From: Bradyrhizobiaceae bacterium
Lineage (GTDB): Bacteria > Pseudomonadota > Alphaproteobacteria > Rhizobiales > Xanthobacteraceae
Direction of reading: 5' to 3'
Assembly: GCA_947481685.1 (NCBI GenBank)
Contig: CANKHA010000006.1
Span: forward strand, 1-64,000
Length of the DNA stretch: 64,000 nucleotides
Shown: in pieces, positions 28,739 to 37,214 of the stretch
Position numbering within the stretch: position 1 is the first letter of the stretch
How the letters are laid out: each line of letters opens with the position of its first letter
The notes under the pieces: generated by a model
What the model saw: the letters and a program-made list of their open reading frames with translations, nothing else
What the model was told of the DNA's origin: nothing
The model's database searches: none
Translations under genes and position numbers: made by a program

Positions 28739-29812
28739 TTAGCGCCGCCCGGAACGTTTGTTAGTGGTGACTCGGGGCGTGGTTAAGGCAGCCCGCCGGG
28801 CCGGGGCGCGTTCCACCGTAAGATCGGTTGAAGTCAGCGTAATCATGGCTCCCGCCAGAGTGCGGCGGAAACGCGCTAAAACGGGCTTTTTCGCCAGTAT
28901 TGCGGTGTGAAGTGCTTCGAGTTTGGCCAGTTCCACCGGCCCCTCATTCCCGGCAATTGTGACAGCACGGCCAAGAAGCCGGATCGCCACCTCGGCCGGC
29001 AAGGCATCGAAATGGCGCGCCTCGATCTGGATATCGCCGCCGGTCTGCCATGTGCCACGCGCAAGCCCGGCCGCGCGATCGACCGCCTCTTCCAGCGCCG
29101 CTTCGGCACGCCGCAAACGCCGCGCGAGCAAAGCCAGACGCCGCGCACCCAACCCCTCTTCCGCCAACACGGGCATCAATCCGCGCATCCGCACCCGCGT
29201 GAATTTGGGATCGCGGTTCGAGGGATCATGCGCGTAGTCAATTTTCGCTTTCGCCAGCGTGGCAATGAGCCGCGCCTTCGGAATTTCCAGAAATGGCCGT
29301 GTCAGCGTGAATGCGCCGAGTGGTGTTTCCCGCGCCATCGCGGCAAGACCGGCAGGACCGCTGCCGCGCAGAAGGCGCATCAAGACCGTCTCGGCCTGAT
29401 CGTCGAGCGTATGCGCTGTCAGGATATGCGAGGCGCCCGCTTTCGCAGCAGCATCAGCCAGCAGGCTGTAACGCGTCGCCCGGGCTTTCTCCTGCAAACC
29501 GCTTTTGGGTTTCTTGCCGGTCCAGCGCAACGTGCGATGCGGCACATGGAGTTTTTTCGCGAGCCTGGCGACCTGCCGCGCTTCGGCCGCGGCTTCCTTT
29601 CGCAGGCCGTGATCGACGGTGACTGCGAGAAGCTCCGGTCCCCGCTTTCGTTTGGCGCGCCATTGCGCAACGAGCAACAACAGCGCGGTGGAATCGGGAC
29701 CGCCGGAAACGGCAAGTACGAGCGCCGGCGCGGAGACAAGATCGGAAAATAGAATGTTGGCTTCCGCCGCAGTCAGCGGCTGCGCAGTTGAGGCCAACCT
29801 AACAGCGGACAC
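28739..29812 (-). CDS. tilS: tRNA(Ile)-lysidine synthase TilS
   Basis: A 357-residue N-type ATP pyrophosphatase that converts C34 of the CAU-anticodon tRNA(Ile) to lysidine, allowing AUA decoding. The PP-loop SGGPDST sits at 36-42, followed by TVDHGLR and HTLDDQAETVLMRLLRGSG, all hallmarks of TilS. The C-terminal tRNA-binding domain is short, as in other alphaproteobacteria. Its start overlaps the end of ybgF by 14 nt, so it is translated from the tol-pal transcript. ftsH follows after 131 nt. Confidence 0.95.
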   Translation of the reverse strand: MSAVRLASTAQPLTAAEANILFSDLVSAPALVLAVSGGPDSTALLLLVAQWRAKRKRGPELLAVTVDHGLRKEAAAEARQVARLAKKLHVPHRTLRWTGKKPKSGLQEKARATRYSLLADAAAKAGASHILTAHTLDDQAETVLMRLLRGSGPAGLAAMARETPLGAFTLTRPFLEIPKARLIATLAKAKIDYAHDPSNRDPKFTRVRMRGLMPVLAEEGLGARRLALLARRLRRAEAALEEAVDRAAGLARGTWQTGGDIQIEARHFDALPAEVAIRLLGRAVTIAGNEGPVELAKLEALHTAILAKKPVLARFRRTLAGAMITLTSTDLTVERAPARRAALTTPRVTTNKRSGRR

Positions 29813-30896
29813 GCTTCTGTTCCGCCGCCACGTTCTTCTTCACAGTTGCCGACGCGTTCGCGTATTTACGGCCGATCTCGCCCCAGGCGGCGCAGGCGGT
29901 TTCCTTCTCGCCCAGCGCGGCGAGCGATTGACCGAGCCGCATCAACGATTCCGGCGCCTTCGCGCTGCGTTCGAATTTGGTCGTAACCGTGAGGAAAGAC
30001 TCGGCGGCATCGCGATAGCGCTGGCGCTGATAGAGGCTCTCGCCGAGATAATACTGCGCATCGGCAACGCGGGTGTCGCTCGGATATTTCTTCAGGTATG
30101 AGCGGAAAGCACCTTCCGCCAGTTCATAATCCTTGTGCTGGATGTAGCCTGCGGCCAGATCGAATTCATCGCGCGGTGTGGCGCTCGGCGGCGCAACCGA
30201 CGCCATCTGCGAATCATAGGAAGGATTGCTGCCGGGCGCGGACAGATCGACCGGCGCACTGCCGTCGCGTCCATTGGCTCCGGGCAGAGGCTGTGATGCG
30301 GAGCGGGACGATCCGAGCACCTGCGGCGCGCCCGGCGCATTGGGATTCTGCGATGGATCGAACACGTCACCACGACGCCCACCGCCCGGCGAAGCCGACA
30401 CAACCGGCGGCGGGTAGTTGTCAGCCGCCGGATAGCCGTTTCCGGAAGGCGGATTGTTATTTCCCGACTGCGGATAGCCCGCCCCGGCCGGCGGATAGTT
30501 GTTGGCCGTCGGCGCCGTCTGCGGCGCGCCACGCGGCGGCATTGCCGGCGTCGCGCCCATTCCGGAACCCGGAGCGGCGGACATGCCGGGGCCGTTACCC
30601 GGAACATTGCCACCCATACCGCGGACCTGCTGCTCGAGTTGCTGATTGCGGTATTGCAGCTGCTCGACCGTGCCGGTCAGCTGGCGGATCTGCGCCTGCA
30701 GCCTGTCGATCTGGACGGTGAGTTCGGCTTCATCCGGACCCGCGTTGCGCGCTGGAGCTGGCGGCCGCGCATTGTTGTTGCCAAACAGATTGTCGAGAAA
30801 ATTGGGCGAGCGCCCCTCATCTTGCGCCAGGGCAGGACCGGCAAGACTCAAGATGATTACGGCGATGGCCGCAGATGTGCGAGCAAATACAGGCAT
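29799..30896 (-). CDS. ybgF: Tol-Pal system protein YbgF/CpoB
   Basis: A 365-residue periplasmic coordinator of Tol-Pal action and peptidoglycan synthesis during constriction. A signal peptide (1-24, ending ALAQ) precedes a trimerising coiled coil at about 54-92 (LTVQIDRLQAQIRQL). A long Pro/Gly/Asn/Tyr-rich linker (about 95-230) contains YPPAG-like repeats. Three TPR units (about 240-360) end in the KKNVAAEQKR region. The start at 30896 gives the signal peptide; the longer frame does not. Repeat copy B separates it from pal. Confidence 0.93.
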   Translation of the reverse strand: MPVFARTSAAIAVIILSLAGPALAQDEGRSPNFLDNLFGNNNARPPAPARNAGPDEAELTVQIDRLQAQIRQLTGTVEQLQYRNQQLEQQVRGMGGNVPGNGPGMSAAPGSGMGATPAMPPRGAPQTAPTANNYPPAGAGYPQSGNNNPPSGNGYPAADNYPPPVVSASPGGGRRGDVFDPSQNPNAPGAPQVLGSSRSASQPLPGANGRDGSAPVDLSAPGSNPSYDSQMASVAPPSATPRDEFDLAAGYIQHKDYELAEGAFRSYLKKYPSDTRVADAQYYLGESLYQRQRYRDAAESFLTVTTKFERSAKAPESLMRLGQSLAALGEKETACAAWGEIGRKYANASATVKKNVAAEQKRVRC

Positions 30897-30969
30897 GAAC
30901 GAAAGCCGAAGCTTCTCCCCGAAGACCGTCCGTAGCATAGCCCAAGCTGCGTTCAAATTGTGACTAACC

Positions 30970-31060
30970 AAAGTCTGATCCAGTTCATTGGATCAGACTT
31001 TGATCTGTTGCCGATCGCGCAATCTCGCGGCGAACCGGTTCCCACTTCGCCGGATTGCGC
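30970..31060. repeat. Composite two-hairpin intergenic repeat, copy B (inside the tol-pal operon)
   Basis: Hairpin 1 (30970-31001) has a 13-bp stem and a GTTCAT loop. Hairpin 2 (31017-31060) has the same 8-bp outer stem, 4-nt bulge, 6-bp inner stem and CCGGTTCCCAC loop as copy A at 227-270. The two are separated by 15 nt, against 14 nt in copy A. Hairpin 1 stems of A and B differ in sequence but both pair fully. The element lies between pal and ybgF, so it is transcribed within the operon. Confidence 0.8.
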
Positions 31061-31118
31061 TCTAAACGCAAACCGGCGCCCGCAGGGGCGCCGGAAAGCA
31101 ATTCACAGGATTGAACGC

Positions 31119-31601
31119 TCAGCTTTGACCGCCGGCATTCAGCACCGTCACAGCACGACGGTTTTGCGACCAGCAGGAGATGTCGTCGCAAACCGCGACC
31201 GGCCGCTCCTTGCCGTAAGAGATGGTGCGCATACGCGTGGGCGCGACGCCGCGCGCCGCCAGATATTCCCGCACCGACTGGGCACGGCGGGCGCCGAGCG
31301 CGATGTTGTATTCACGCGTGCCGCGCTCGTCCGCATGACCTTGGATGGTGAAGGCATAGCGGTTGTACTGCTGGAGCCACTGCGCCTGCTTGTCCAGGGT
31401 GGAGCGCCCCTGCGCGGTGAGCTCGGTCTGATCCGTCTCGAAGAACACGCGGTCACCCACGTTCACGACGAAATCCTGCGGACTGCCGGGCGCAGCCGAA
31501 CCGGCCAGGCCAGCGCCTTCCTCAATCTGTTTGCTGGCGCATCCCGCGACGGCGAGGGATGCGAGCAAGAACACTACAAACTTTGCACGGCCGAGAATCA
31601 T
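31119..31601 (-). CDS. pal: Peptidoglycan-associated lipoprotein Pal
   Basis: A 160-residue outer-membrane lipoprotein. The lipobox LAVAGC places the lipidated Cys at 21. An OmpA-like domain (about 50-160) carries the peptidoglycan-binding pattern: GHADERGTREYNIALGARRA, then SYGKERP and QNRRAV. Pal tethers the outer membrane to peptidoglycan and is relocated to the division site by TolQRAB. The start at 31601 is supported by GGAGG at 31610-31614. A palindrome (31660-31676) and a CtrA-like half-site upstream suggest an internal promoter between tolB and pal. Confidence 0.96.
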   Translation of the reverse strand: MILGRAKFVVFLLASLAVAGCASKQIEEGAGLAGSAAPGSPQDFVVNVGDRVFFETDQTELTAQGRSTLDKQAQWLQQYNRYAFTIQGHADERGTREYNIALGARRAQSVREYLAARGVAPTRMRTISYGKERPVAVCDDISCWSQNRRAVTVLNAGGQS

Positions 31602-31659
31602 TGCCGGTGCCTCCAATTTACGGATTACGCATTGTCGAACCTGTCACGGTCTTAACGGG

Positions 31660-31676
31660 CGTTCGTTAAACGAACG
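31660..31676. promoter_or_regulatory. 17-bp perfect palindrome upstream of pal
   Basis: Arms CGTTCGTT and AACGAACG around a single central A, about 60 bp before pal. The symmetry suits a dimeric DNA-binding protein, and it may mark an internal pal promoter. The factor is unknown. Confidence 0.4.
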
Positions 31677-31743
31677 TTCCATCAACCTTGATGAGGCCTT
31701 TCGAACGCGAGGAAAAACGCCGGAACCTTCGAAACCATTTTTA

Positions 31744-31751
31744 ATGGTTAA
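31744..31751. promoter_or_regulatory. CtrA-like half-site (TTAACCAT) upstream of pal
   Basis: On the minus strand this reads TTAACCAT, the 8-mer half-site of CtrA, about 145 bp before pal in the tolB-pal gap. One half-site is weak evidence alone; it gains weight from similar sites before tolQ and cheZ. Confidence 0.3.
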
Positions 31752-31790
31752 TCGATGGTGAATTTGCGGCGGAATGGAACTCGCTGTGCG

Positions 31791-33137
31791 TTACGATAGC
31801 AGGGGCGACCAGGCGGGGTCCGATCCGAAGGCCGGTGTCTGCACGCGCTGCTCGTTGCGTCCGCTGACATCGACCGTGAAGAGCGAAGGTCCGCCGCTGC
31901 CGCCGGCTTCGCGGAAGAACATGATGACGCGCCCGTTCGGGCAGAAGGTCGGGCCTTCGTTGTGGAAGCCTTCGGTCAGGATGCGTTCGCCCGAGCCGTC
32001 CGGCTTCATGATGCCGATGGAGAAGCGGCCGCCGCCGAGCTTGGTGAAAGCGATGTAGTCGCCCTTCGGCGACCAGACCGGCGTCGAGTACGATCCTTCG
32101 CCGAAGCTGATGCGTTGCGCAGCGCCACCGCTGCCGCCCATGACGTAGATCTGCTGCGAGCCGCCGCGATCGGATTCGAAACAGATGCGCGAACCGTCCG
32201 GCGCAAACGACGGCGCGGTATCGATGGCCGGCGTGTCGGTGAGGCGCGTGGTGGATTTCGAGCGCAAGTCCATGATGAAGAGATTGGAGTTACGACCTTG
32301 CGCCAAGCTCATGATCACACGCTGCCCATCCGGCGAGAAGCGCGGTGAGAATGTCATGCCGGGAAAATTGCCGACGATCTCGCGTTGCCCGGTCTCGATG
32401 TTGAGCAGATAGACCCGCGGATCGGACGCCCCGTAGGACATGTAGGTAATTTCCTGCGTCGTCGGGCTAAAGCGCGGCGTCAGCACCAGATCGTCGCCAC
32501 GGGTGAGATAGCGCACGCCGAAGCCGTCCTGATCCATGATCGCGAGCCGCTTGACGCGCTTGTCCTTGGAGCCGGTCTCATCGACGAAGACCACGCGGCT
32601 GTCGAAATAGCCGTTCTCGCCGGTGATGCGGGTGTAAGCCGCATCGGAAATGATATGCGCGAGGCGGCGCGTGTTCTCGGCGGTGGTGTTGTATTGCTGG
32701 CCCGTAAGCTGCTGCCCTGCGAGCACGTCCCACAACCGGAAGTCTGCCTTCACCCGCGAGCCTTCGCGACGGACGCGACCGGTGATCAGCGCCTGCGCAT
32801 TGATGACCTTCCAGCTATCGAATTGCGGCACCGCATCGACGTCGGTGATCTTTTGGATATAGGCGGCCGGATCGATCGGCGCGAACAAACCGCTGCGGCG
32901 CAGGTTGTTGGTGATGACCTGGGTGATCTCGCTGGCAACACCGGCATCTTCAGCGGTGACCGGCACGAACGGCGGGATCGCGATCGGAACCGGCTTGAAG
33001 TTGCCCTGGTTGATGTCGACCACGGTCGGGGCCGCTCGCGCGAAGCGTGGTGCAAAGCCGGTCACCGATACCAAGCCGGCACCAGCTCCTAGTTGGAGAA
33101 GGAGTCGGCGCGAAAAATCCCGTTCTTTGCTCGTCAT
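31791..33137 (-). CDS. tolB: Tol-Pal system periplasmic protein TolB
   Basis: A 448-residue periplasmic protein that binds Pal and TolA. The N-terminal alpha/beta domain (about 40-170) is followed by a six-bladed propeller with repeated FSPDG/FAPDG/WSPKG blades (for example [28 protein letters not shown]). The signal region reads [13 protein letters not shown], which fits a twin-arginine motif, so Tat export is possible instead of the usual Sec route. It lies between tolA (34-nt gap) and pal. The N-terminal strand that contacts TolA is conserved. Confidence 0.95.
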   Translation of the reverse strand: MTSKERDFSRRLLLQLGAGAGLVSVTGFAPRFARAAPTVVDINQGNFKPVPIAIPPFVPVTAEDAGVASEITQVITNNLRRSGLFAPIDPAAYIQKITDVDAVPQFDSWKVINAQALITGRVRREGSRVKADFRLWDVLAGQQLTGQQYNTTAENTRRLAHIISDAAYTRITGENGYFDSRVVFVDETGSKDKRVKRLAIMDQDGFGVRYLTRGDDLVLTPRFSPTTQEITYMSYGASDPRVYLLNIETGQREIVGNFPGMTFSPRFSPDGQRVIMSLAQGRNSNLFIMDLRSKSTTRLTDTPAIDTAPSFAPDGSRICFESDRGGSQQIYVMGGSGGAAQRISFGEGSYSTPVWSPKGDYIAFTKLGGGRFSIGIMKPDGSGERILTEGFHNEGPTFCPNGRVIMFFREAGGSGGPSLFTVDVSGRNEQRVQTPAFGSDPAWSPLLS

Positions 33138-33171
33138 TCTGGTTGAAGCTTTCCGTTGTGGAACGAGAAGG

Positions 33172-34098
33172 TCACATAAAGTCAGATGTATTGAACACGA
33201 GAATCAATTCCTTCCACCCGCCATCAATTTCGTAAGTCGATTGCCGCAGCATGTCGAAGGGCTGGCTGGCGCGAACGGCGCGCAACGCGCTTTCTTGTAT
33301 CGCTTGATAAATCGGCCCGGTCCCATCAGTTCTAACTTGCAGTGCTGAGAGCGTTCCATCTCGCTTCATCTTGAGCATGATCATAATCTTGATTTCTCGC
33401 GGCACGGATACCGCTATGCTCCAGTTTTGGGTCAAGCGGGCTTTGAGCGCGCCTAACTCGCTCGCTGACATAACTGGCGCGTCTCCTTTAGGCGCTCCCT
33501 GTGACGCAATCGAATTCATTGTCGTGCCGGTCGCGGCCATACGTTGGGCGTCGCGCCTATCGACGTTAGCCAGCGCTTGACGCGGATCGAACTTGGGCTG
33601 CTGGGGCTCCGGCTTCTTTACCGGCTGCGGCTTGGTCTCGACCTTCTTTTCCTTCTCGGGCTTTTTGGCCTCATCCTTTTTCAAGGCCTCGGCGATCGGA
33701 TCGATCTTCTGGTCAGGCTCTTTCTTGTCCGCGGCCTTTGCTTCCTGCTTGGGCTCAGGCGGGGCAGCCACCGGCTTGGGATCGAGCTTTTTCGGTGTGG
33801 GTTCAAGACTGGTTTCTTCGGTAGACGCCTTGACTTCTTTTTTCTCGTTGACCTTTGCAGTGAGATCTTCCGCAGGTTTAGGCTCAGCAATCTTCTCTAC
33901 CACCGGCTTCGGGGTGTCTTTTTTTTCCGCCTTTTCCGTACCGGCCGTTAGTTTTGAGAAGTCATCAGCCGAAATCATGTCGGCGGATATCGCCTCAATC
34001 GGTTTGCTCTCGAACGGTTGCGCGAAGGAGACCAGGGCCCACACTAGGAAGAGCCCATGCCCCGCAACCGACAACATCGTTCCGCGATCAAAACGCAT
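33172..34098 (-). CDS. tolA: Tol-Pal system protein TolA
   Basis: A 308-residue single-span inner-membrane protein. A TM helix near the N terminus (about 8-28, [17 protein letters not shown]) is followed by a long Lys/Glu/Pro-rich periplasmic arm (about 45-185) and a C-terminal TonB/TolA-like domain (about 210-308, with [19 protein letters not shown] and [15 protein letters not shown]). It transmits TolQR force to TolB and Pal. I start at 34098 (MRFDRGTML), 4 nt after the tolR stop; a GTG 42 nt earlier would overlap tolR. Confidence 0.93.
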   Translation of the reverse strand: MRFDRGTMLSVAGHGLFLVWALVSFAQPFESKPIEAISADMISADDFSKLTAGTEKAEKKDTPKPVVEKIAEPKPAEDLTAKVNEKKEVKASTEETSLEPTPKKLDPKPVAAPPEPKQEAKAADKKEPDQKIDPIAEALKKDEAKKPEKEKKVETKPQPVKKPEPQQPKFDPRQALANVDRRDAQRMAATGTTMNSIASQGAPKGDAPVMSASELGALKARLTQNWSIAVSVPREIKIMIMLKMKRDGTLSALQVRTDGTGPIYQAIQESALRAVRASQPFDMLRQSTYEIDGGWKELILVFNTSDFM

Positions 34099-34102
34099 CC
34101 CG

Positions 34103-34546
34103 TCAGGAACCCTGTTCAACCTCTGTGACAAGGGCAACACGCTTGAATCCGGCGGCGGACAACCGCCCCATCACCTTCATCACCGTGCCGTAGTCGACCT
34201 TCTTGTCGCCGCGCACGTAAACCCGTTCGTCCAGGCCGCCACGCGCTTCGGTAATCGCCTTCAGTTTCGCTTCCAGTTCGCCGATCGGGATTTCGGTCTC
34301 CTGCAGGAAGACCTGCCCCTTGTCATTGACCGAAACCGTGACCGGCTTCTGGTCCTGATCCATGCTTTTAGCCTGCGATTGCGGCAAGTCGATGGGCACG
34401 CCGACGGTCAGAAGCGGGGCGGAAACCATGAAAATGATCAACAACACCAGCATCACGTCCACCATGGGCGTGACGTTGATCTCGCTCATCACCCCGTGCC
34501 GGCGCCGGCGGCGGTGACCGCCGCTGGCGATGCCGTTCATTCCCAT
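34103..34546 (-). CDS. tolR: Tol-Pal system protein TolR
   Basis: A 147-residue ExbD/TolR protein with one TM helix at about 28-48. The TM carries the proton-path Asp30 in VTPMVDVMLVLL. The periplasmic domain ends in DKKVDYGTVMKVMGRLSAAGF, the typical ExbD/TolR C-terminal motif. With TolQ it forms the proton-driven motor of Tol-Pal. The start at 34546 (MGMNGIASGGH) lies 10 nt after the tolQ stop; a basic Arg/His-rich N terminus precedes the TM helix. Confidence 0.95.
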   Translation of the reverse strand: MGMNGIASGGHRRRRRHGVMSEINVTPMVDVMLVLLIIFMVSAPLLTVGVPIDLPQSQAKSMDQDQKPVTVSVNDKGQVFLQETEIPIGELEAKLKAITEARGGLDERVYVRGDKKVDYGTVMKVMGRLSAAGFKRVALVTEVEQGS

Positions 34547-34556
34547 CGCTTTGCCC

Positions 34557-35267
34557 TCAAGCCCGCTCGTCAATCTGACGTGACAGGATGGCGGAGAACT
34601 CGTCGGCAAAACCTTCGAGTTGCTGCGCCTGCTTGTTCACGTCGGACGAGAACTTGTTGTAGAAAATCGTCGCCGGAATGGCGGCGACAAGACCGATGGC
34701 GGTGGCAAACAATGCCTCGGCGATGCCGGGCGCTACGACCGCGAGCGACGTATTCTTGGAAGCGGCAATCGACACGAAGCTTGTCATGATGCCGACAACC
34801 GTGCCGAACAATCCGATGAACGGACTGGCCGTGCCGACGGTCGCGAGCACCAGCAGCCGGCGCTCCATGCGCTCGATCTCGCGCGCGATGGTGACATCCA
34901 TCACCTTCTCGATGCGCATCTGCAATCCCGCAAAGCTCTTGTTGGGGGATTCGAAGCTGCGTTTCCATTCACGCATGGCCGCCACGAACAATGCCGTCAT
35001 GGCTTGCGTCGGTTTGGATGAGACCCCGCGATAGAGTTCTTCCAGGGACTGGCCGGACCAGAAAGCCTGTTCGAAACGCTCGTTGGCGCGCTTGGTGCGC
35101 GCAAACAGCAGGGTCTTGTCGATGGCGATGGCCCAAACCCAGACCGAGCAAACAATCAGCCCGATCATCACACCTTTCACGATCCAGCTCGCCTGCAGAA
35201 ACAGGCTCAGGAGTGAGAGGTCGGAGGTAAGCGGCAAAGCCGACTGGGCAACGTCGGCAGGATTCAT
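34557..35267 (-). CDS. tolQ: Tol-Pal system protein TolQ
   Basis: A 236-residue three-span MotA/TolQ/ExbB protein. TM helices lie at about 22-45, 138-162 and 172-195, with the large cytoplasmic loop between the first two. The channel motifs are intact: TVGTASPFIGLFGTVVGIM and GIAEALFATAIGLVAAIPA. It is the first gene of tolQ-tolR-tolA-tolB-pal-ybgF. A CtrA-like motif lies about 225 bp upstream. ybgC is separated from it here by a TetR/DUF2852 pair. Confidence 0.97.
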   Translation of the reverse strand: MNPADVAQSALPLTSDLSLLSLFLQASWIVKGVMIGLIVCSVWVWAIAIDKTLLFARTKRANERFEQAFWSGQSLEELYRGVSSKPTQAMTALFVAAMREWKRSFESPNKSFAGLQMRIEKVMDVTIAREIERMERRLLVLATVGTASPFIGLFGTVVGIMTSFVSIAASKNTSLAVVAPGIAEALFATAIGLVAAIPATIFYNKFSSDVNKQAQQLEGFADEFSAILSRQIDERA

Positions 35268-35490
35268 AAGCTCGTCCTTTCGGCTACGGGTTCCCTCGGT
35301 CGAGCCCCGGCCGGCGGGTGGGGGCCTTCAGCGCTAAAGCGGGCGGGCGGCGTCAAGCCACCAGTCCGCTGAAAATCCAGCACTTCACGAAGTTCAAAAC
35401 GTCCACCACTTGCGGCTCAGGAATTACCGTCAAAGGTGTCCAAATGAGGACCGCGAAACGCTGGATTCACGGGCTTAAACAGCGGCATTT

Positions 35491-35509
35491 ATGGTTAAGG
35501 AAGGGTTAC
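35491..35509. promoter_or_regulatory. CtrA-like site upstream of tolQ
   Basis: ATGGTTAA, 7 nt, TTAC: one mismatch to TTAA-N7-TTAA and including the TTAACCAT half-site on the other strand. It has the same layout as the cheZ upstream site (1311-1329), even sharing the preceding TT. Confidence 0.4.
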
Positions 35510-35530
35510 CTGCCGGGCCTCGGACCGCAC

Positions 35531-35564
35531 AAAGAAAAGGCCCCGTCTCCGGAGAGACGGGGCC
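35531..35564 (-). terminator. Intrinsic terminator of the DUF2852 gene
   Basis: An 11-bp GC stem, GGCCCCGTCTC/GAGACGGGGCC, with a CGGA loop. On the minus strand it is followed by TTTTCTTTG, 28 nt after the DUF2852 stop codon. Confidence 0.85.
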
Positions 35565-35591
35565 CGACACCGACCTGAATGTCAGCGCTGA

Positions 35592-36002
35592 TCAGTTCTG
35601 CGACGGGGGCGCGTCGGCAGGACGATTGCGCCGGTCGGCCATGAACTGATCGAACTCGGCTTTGTCCTTGGCCATCCGCAGGCGATCGAGAAAACCGCGG
35701 AATTCGCGTTGCTCTTCTTCGAGGCGGTTCAACGTCTCCGAGCGATACTCATCGAAGGCGCGGTTGCCGCTGGAGGATGGCTGCTGCCACCACATGCCCT
35801 GGCCGCGTTGATGGCCGCCATTATGACCGCCGTGGCGACCCCACATCTGGCTTCTGAAACTTCCGCATCCCATGCGTCCACTCCCTATCAAGAAGGCAAG
35901 GGTGGCCAGACCGACCGGCCACCAGACCATAAATCCCAAGATCATCAGGGCAATCCAGGCGGCCTTGCCCTGATCGTCGAGTTTCGCAGCTACGGCGGTC
36001 AT
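35592..36002 (-). CDS. DUF2852-family membrane-associated protein
   Basis: A 136-residue protein. One strong TM helix lies at about 14-38 (AWIALMILGFMVWWPVGLATLAFLIG), followed by a Gly/His/Trp-rich stretch (about 42-75) and a charged helical segment FDEYRSETLNRLEEEQREF that defines DUF2852, common in Hyphomicrobiales. Function unknown. The start at 36002 (MTAVAAKLDD) lies just downstream of a perfect palindrome (36020-36038), a likely operator for the TetR regulator encoded upstream. Confidence 0.8.
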   Translation of the reverse strand: MTAVAAKLDDQGKAAWIALMILGFMVWWPVGLATLAFLIGSGRMGCGSFRSQMWGRHGGHNGGHQRGQGMWWQQPSSSGNRAFDEYRSETLNRLEEEQREFRGFLDRLRMAKDKAEFDQFMADRRNRPADAPPSQN

Positions 36003-36019
36003 TGGACCCTCGCGTGTTA

Positions 36020-36038
36020 ATGTAAATAACATTTACAT
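36020..36038. promoter_or_regulatory. Perfect 19-bp palindrome, probable TetR operator
   Basis: ATGTAAAT and ATTTACAT around AAC, 18-36 bp before the DUF2852 start and 35 bp after the TetR stop codon. Its A/T richness stands out in this GC-rich DNA. The position implies TetR control of DUF2852 rather than of TetR itself. Confidence 0.65.
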
Positions 36039-36073
36039 AGATAGAGCGGGCCTCACGGCCTGTCAACAACCCC

Positions 36074-36727
36074 TCAGGGCTTTTTTGTCGCGCTGTCCAG
36101 GAAGCCCAGTCCCTGGAGATAAACCAGCACACCGGCTTCCAGCAGCTCTTCAGGAGAAATAGGCAGGCTTCGGCGCGCCGCATCCCCTCGCCCAAACAAA
36201 GAGGCCACCCCATGGGACAGCGCCCAGATATGCAGGCTCATCATCAGGGCCGGCGGGCGGCCTTTCTCCGGCATCACGCTGATCAGCTTCTCAGTAGCGC
36301 CGCGCAGGACGCCGAAGGCGCGCTCGCTGGCCTGCCGCAGATTGGGGTCGGCCTCGTGCGAGACACCGGCTTCAAACATCGCTGAATAATAAGCCGGCTC
36401 GCCGCGCGCGAAGGCCAGGTAGGCTTTGCCAAGCCGGTCGAAAGCCACCAGCGGATCCGGCCGTCCATCGTCCCAGCTTTTCGCCAGCGCCGCTTCAAAC
36501 AATTCGAAGCCGCGGCGCGCAACGTCCGCCAGCAATTCATCGCGATCACGGAAATGACGATAGGGCGCCGCCGGGCTGACCCCGGCCCAGCGTGCTGCCT
36601 CCGCAAAGGTAAAGCCGCCGGGGCCCTTCTCGGCGATCAGCGCCAGCGCCGCGCGGATCAGCGCTTCCTTCAGGTTGCCGTGGTGATAACCCCGGGGCCC
36701 TTTATCGCCGTGGTTCGACCAGCTCAT
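36074..36727 (-). CDS. TetR-family regulator (WHG-type C-terminal domain)
   Basis: A 217-residue TetR-type repressor. The HTH region spans about 18-65, with recognition element ARWAGVSPAAPYRHFRDRDELL. The C-terminal domain includes FARGEPAYYSAMFEAG and HIWALSHGVASLFG, matching the WHG family of TetR C termini. The palindrome downstream of its stop is its likely operator. It lies between ybgC and DUF2852/tolQ on the same strand, an insertion into the usual ybgC-tolQ neighbourhood. The inducer is unknown. Confidence 0.9.
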   Translation of the reverse strand: MSWSNHGDKGPRGYHHGNLKEALIRAALALIAEKGPGGFTFAEAARWAGVSPAAPYRHFRDRDELLADVARRGFELFEAALAKSWDDGRPDPLVAFDRLGKAYLAFARGEPAYYSAMFEAGVSHEADPNLRQASERAFGVLRGATEKLISVMPEKGRPPALMMSLHIWALSHGVASLFGRGDAARRSLPISPEELLEAGVLVYLQGLGFLDSATKKP

Positions 36728-36767
36728 GTGAAGACTTGTTACATGGAGCGGTGAAGACGGGAAGGGC

Positions 36768-37214
36768 TCAGCCTTCGCCGCGCATCGCTATCCGCAGCGG
36801 CTTGGGGATCGGTTTGGCCCTGCCGCCGGAAACGAAGGCGACGCGGACCCTGGCTTCGACCAGCAAAGCGCCGTCACACATCACTCGCTGATGCAATAAG
36901 ATTGAAGCGCCTTTCACTTCTTCTGGCCTGGTCACGACTTCCAGCAGGTCGCTAAACTTCGCCGGCTTGAAAAAATCGATAGCCATCGACCGCACCACGA
37001 AGGCGAAGCCGGGCGCTTCCTTTTCGGTCTGTTCGAACAGCACACGCTGGTCGGTGCCCAACAGCCGCAGATAATCCGTCCTGCCGCGCTCCATGAAGCG
37101 CAGATAGCTGGCGTGATAAACGCTGCCGGAGAAATCCGTGTCCTCGTAATAGACCCGCACCGGCAGGAAATGATGCCCATCGCGGATTTCGCCGGCATGC
37201 AAATGATCGTTCAT
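36768..37214 (-). CDS. ybgC: Tol-Pal-associated acyl-CoA thioesterase YbgC
   Basis: A 148-residue hotdog-fold 4-hydroxybenzoyl-CoA-type thioesterase. The catalytic signature YYEDTDFSGSVYHASYLRF lies at about 22-40, with the acidic residue in EDTD. YbgC acts on acyl-CoA or acyl-ACP and is genetically tied to Tol-Pal. The start at 37214 overlaps the stop of the upstream GFA-family gene by 4 nt (ATGA), which favours this start over a GTG 6 nt earlier. Confidence 0.93.
   Translation of the reverse strand: MNDHLHAGEIRDGHHFLPVRVYYEDTDFSGSVYHASYLRFMERGRTDYLRLLGTDQRVLFEQTEKEAPGFAFVVRSMAIDFFKPAKFSDLLEVVTRPEEVKGASILLHQRVMCDGALLVEARVRVAFVSGGRAKPIPKPLRIAMRGEG

Larger units (their letters stand above)
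35268..35591. other. tolQ upstream region
   Basis: A 324-bp gap with no convincing gene. It must hold the tolQ promoter and contains the CtrA-like motif at 35491-35509 and the DUF2852 terminator at 35531-35564. The G/C-rich stretch at about 35298-35350 shows no clear structure. Confidence 0.6.

Noticed and set aside
33593..34789. A 398-codon Ser/Gly/Phe-rich frame opposite tolA and tolR
   Set aside because: It is the reverse of the Lys/Pro-rich TolA arm; composition alone produces it.
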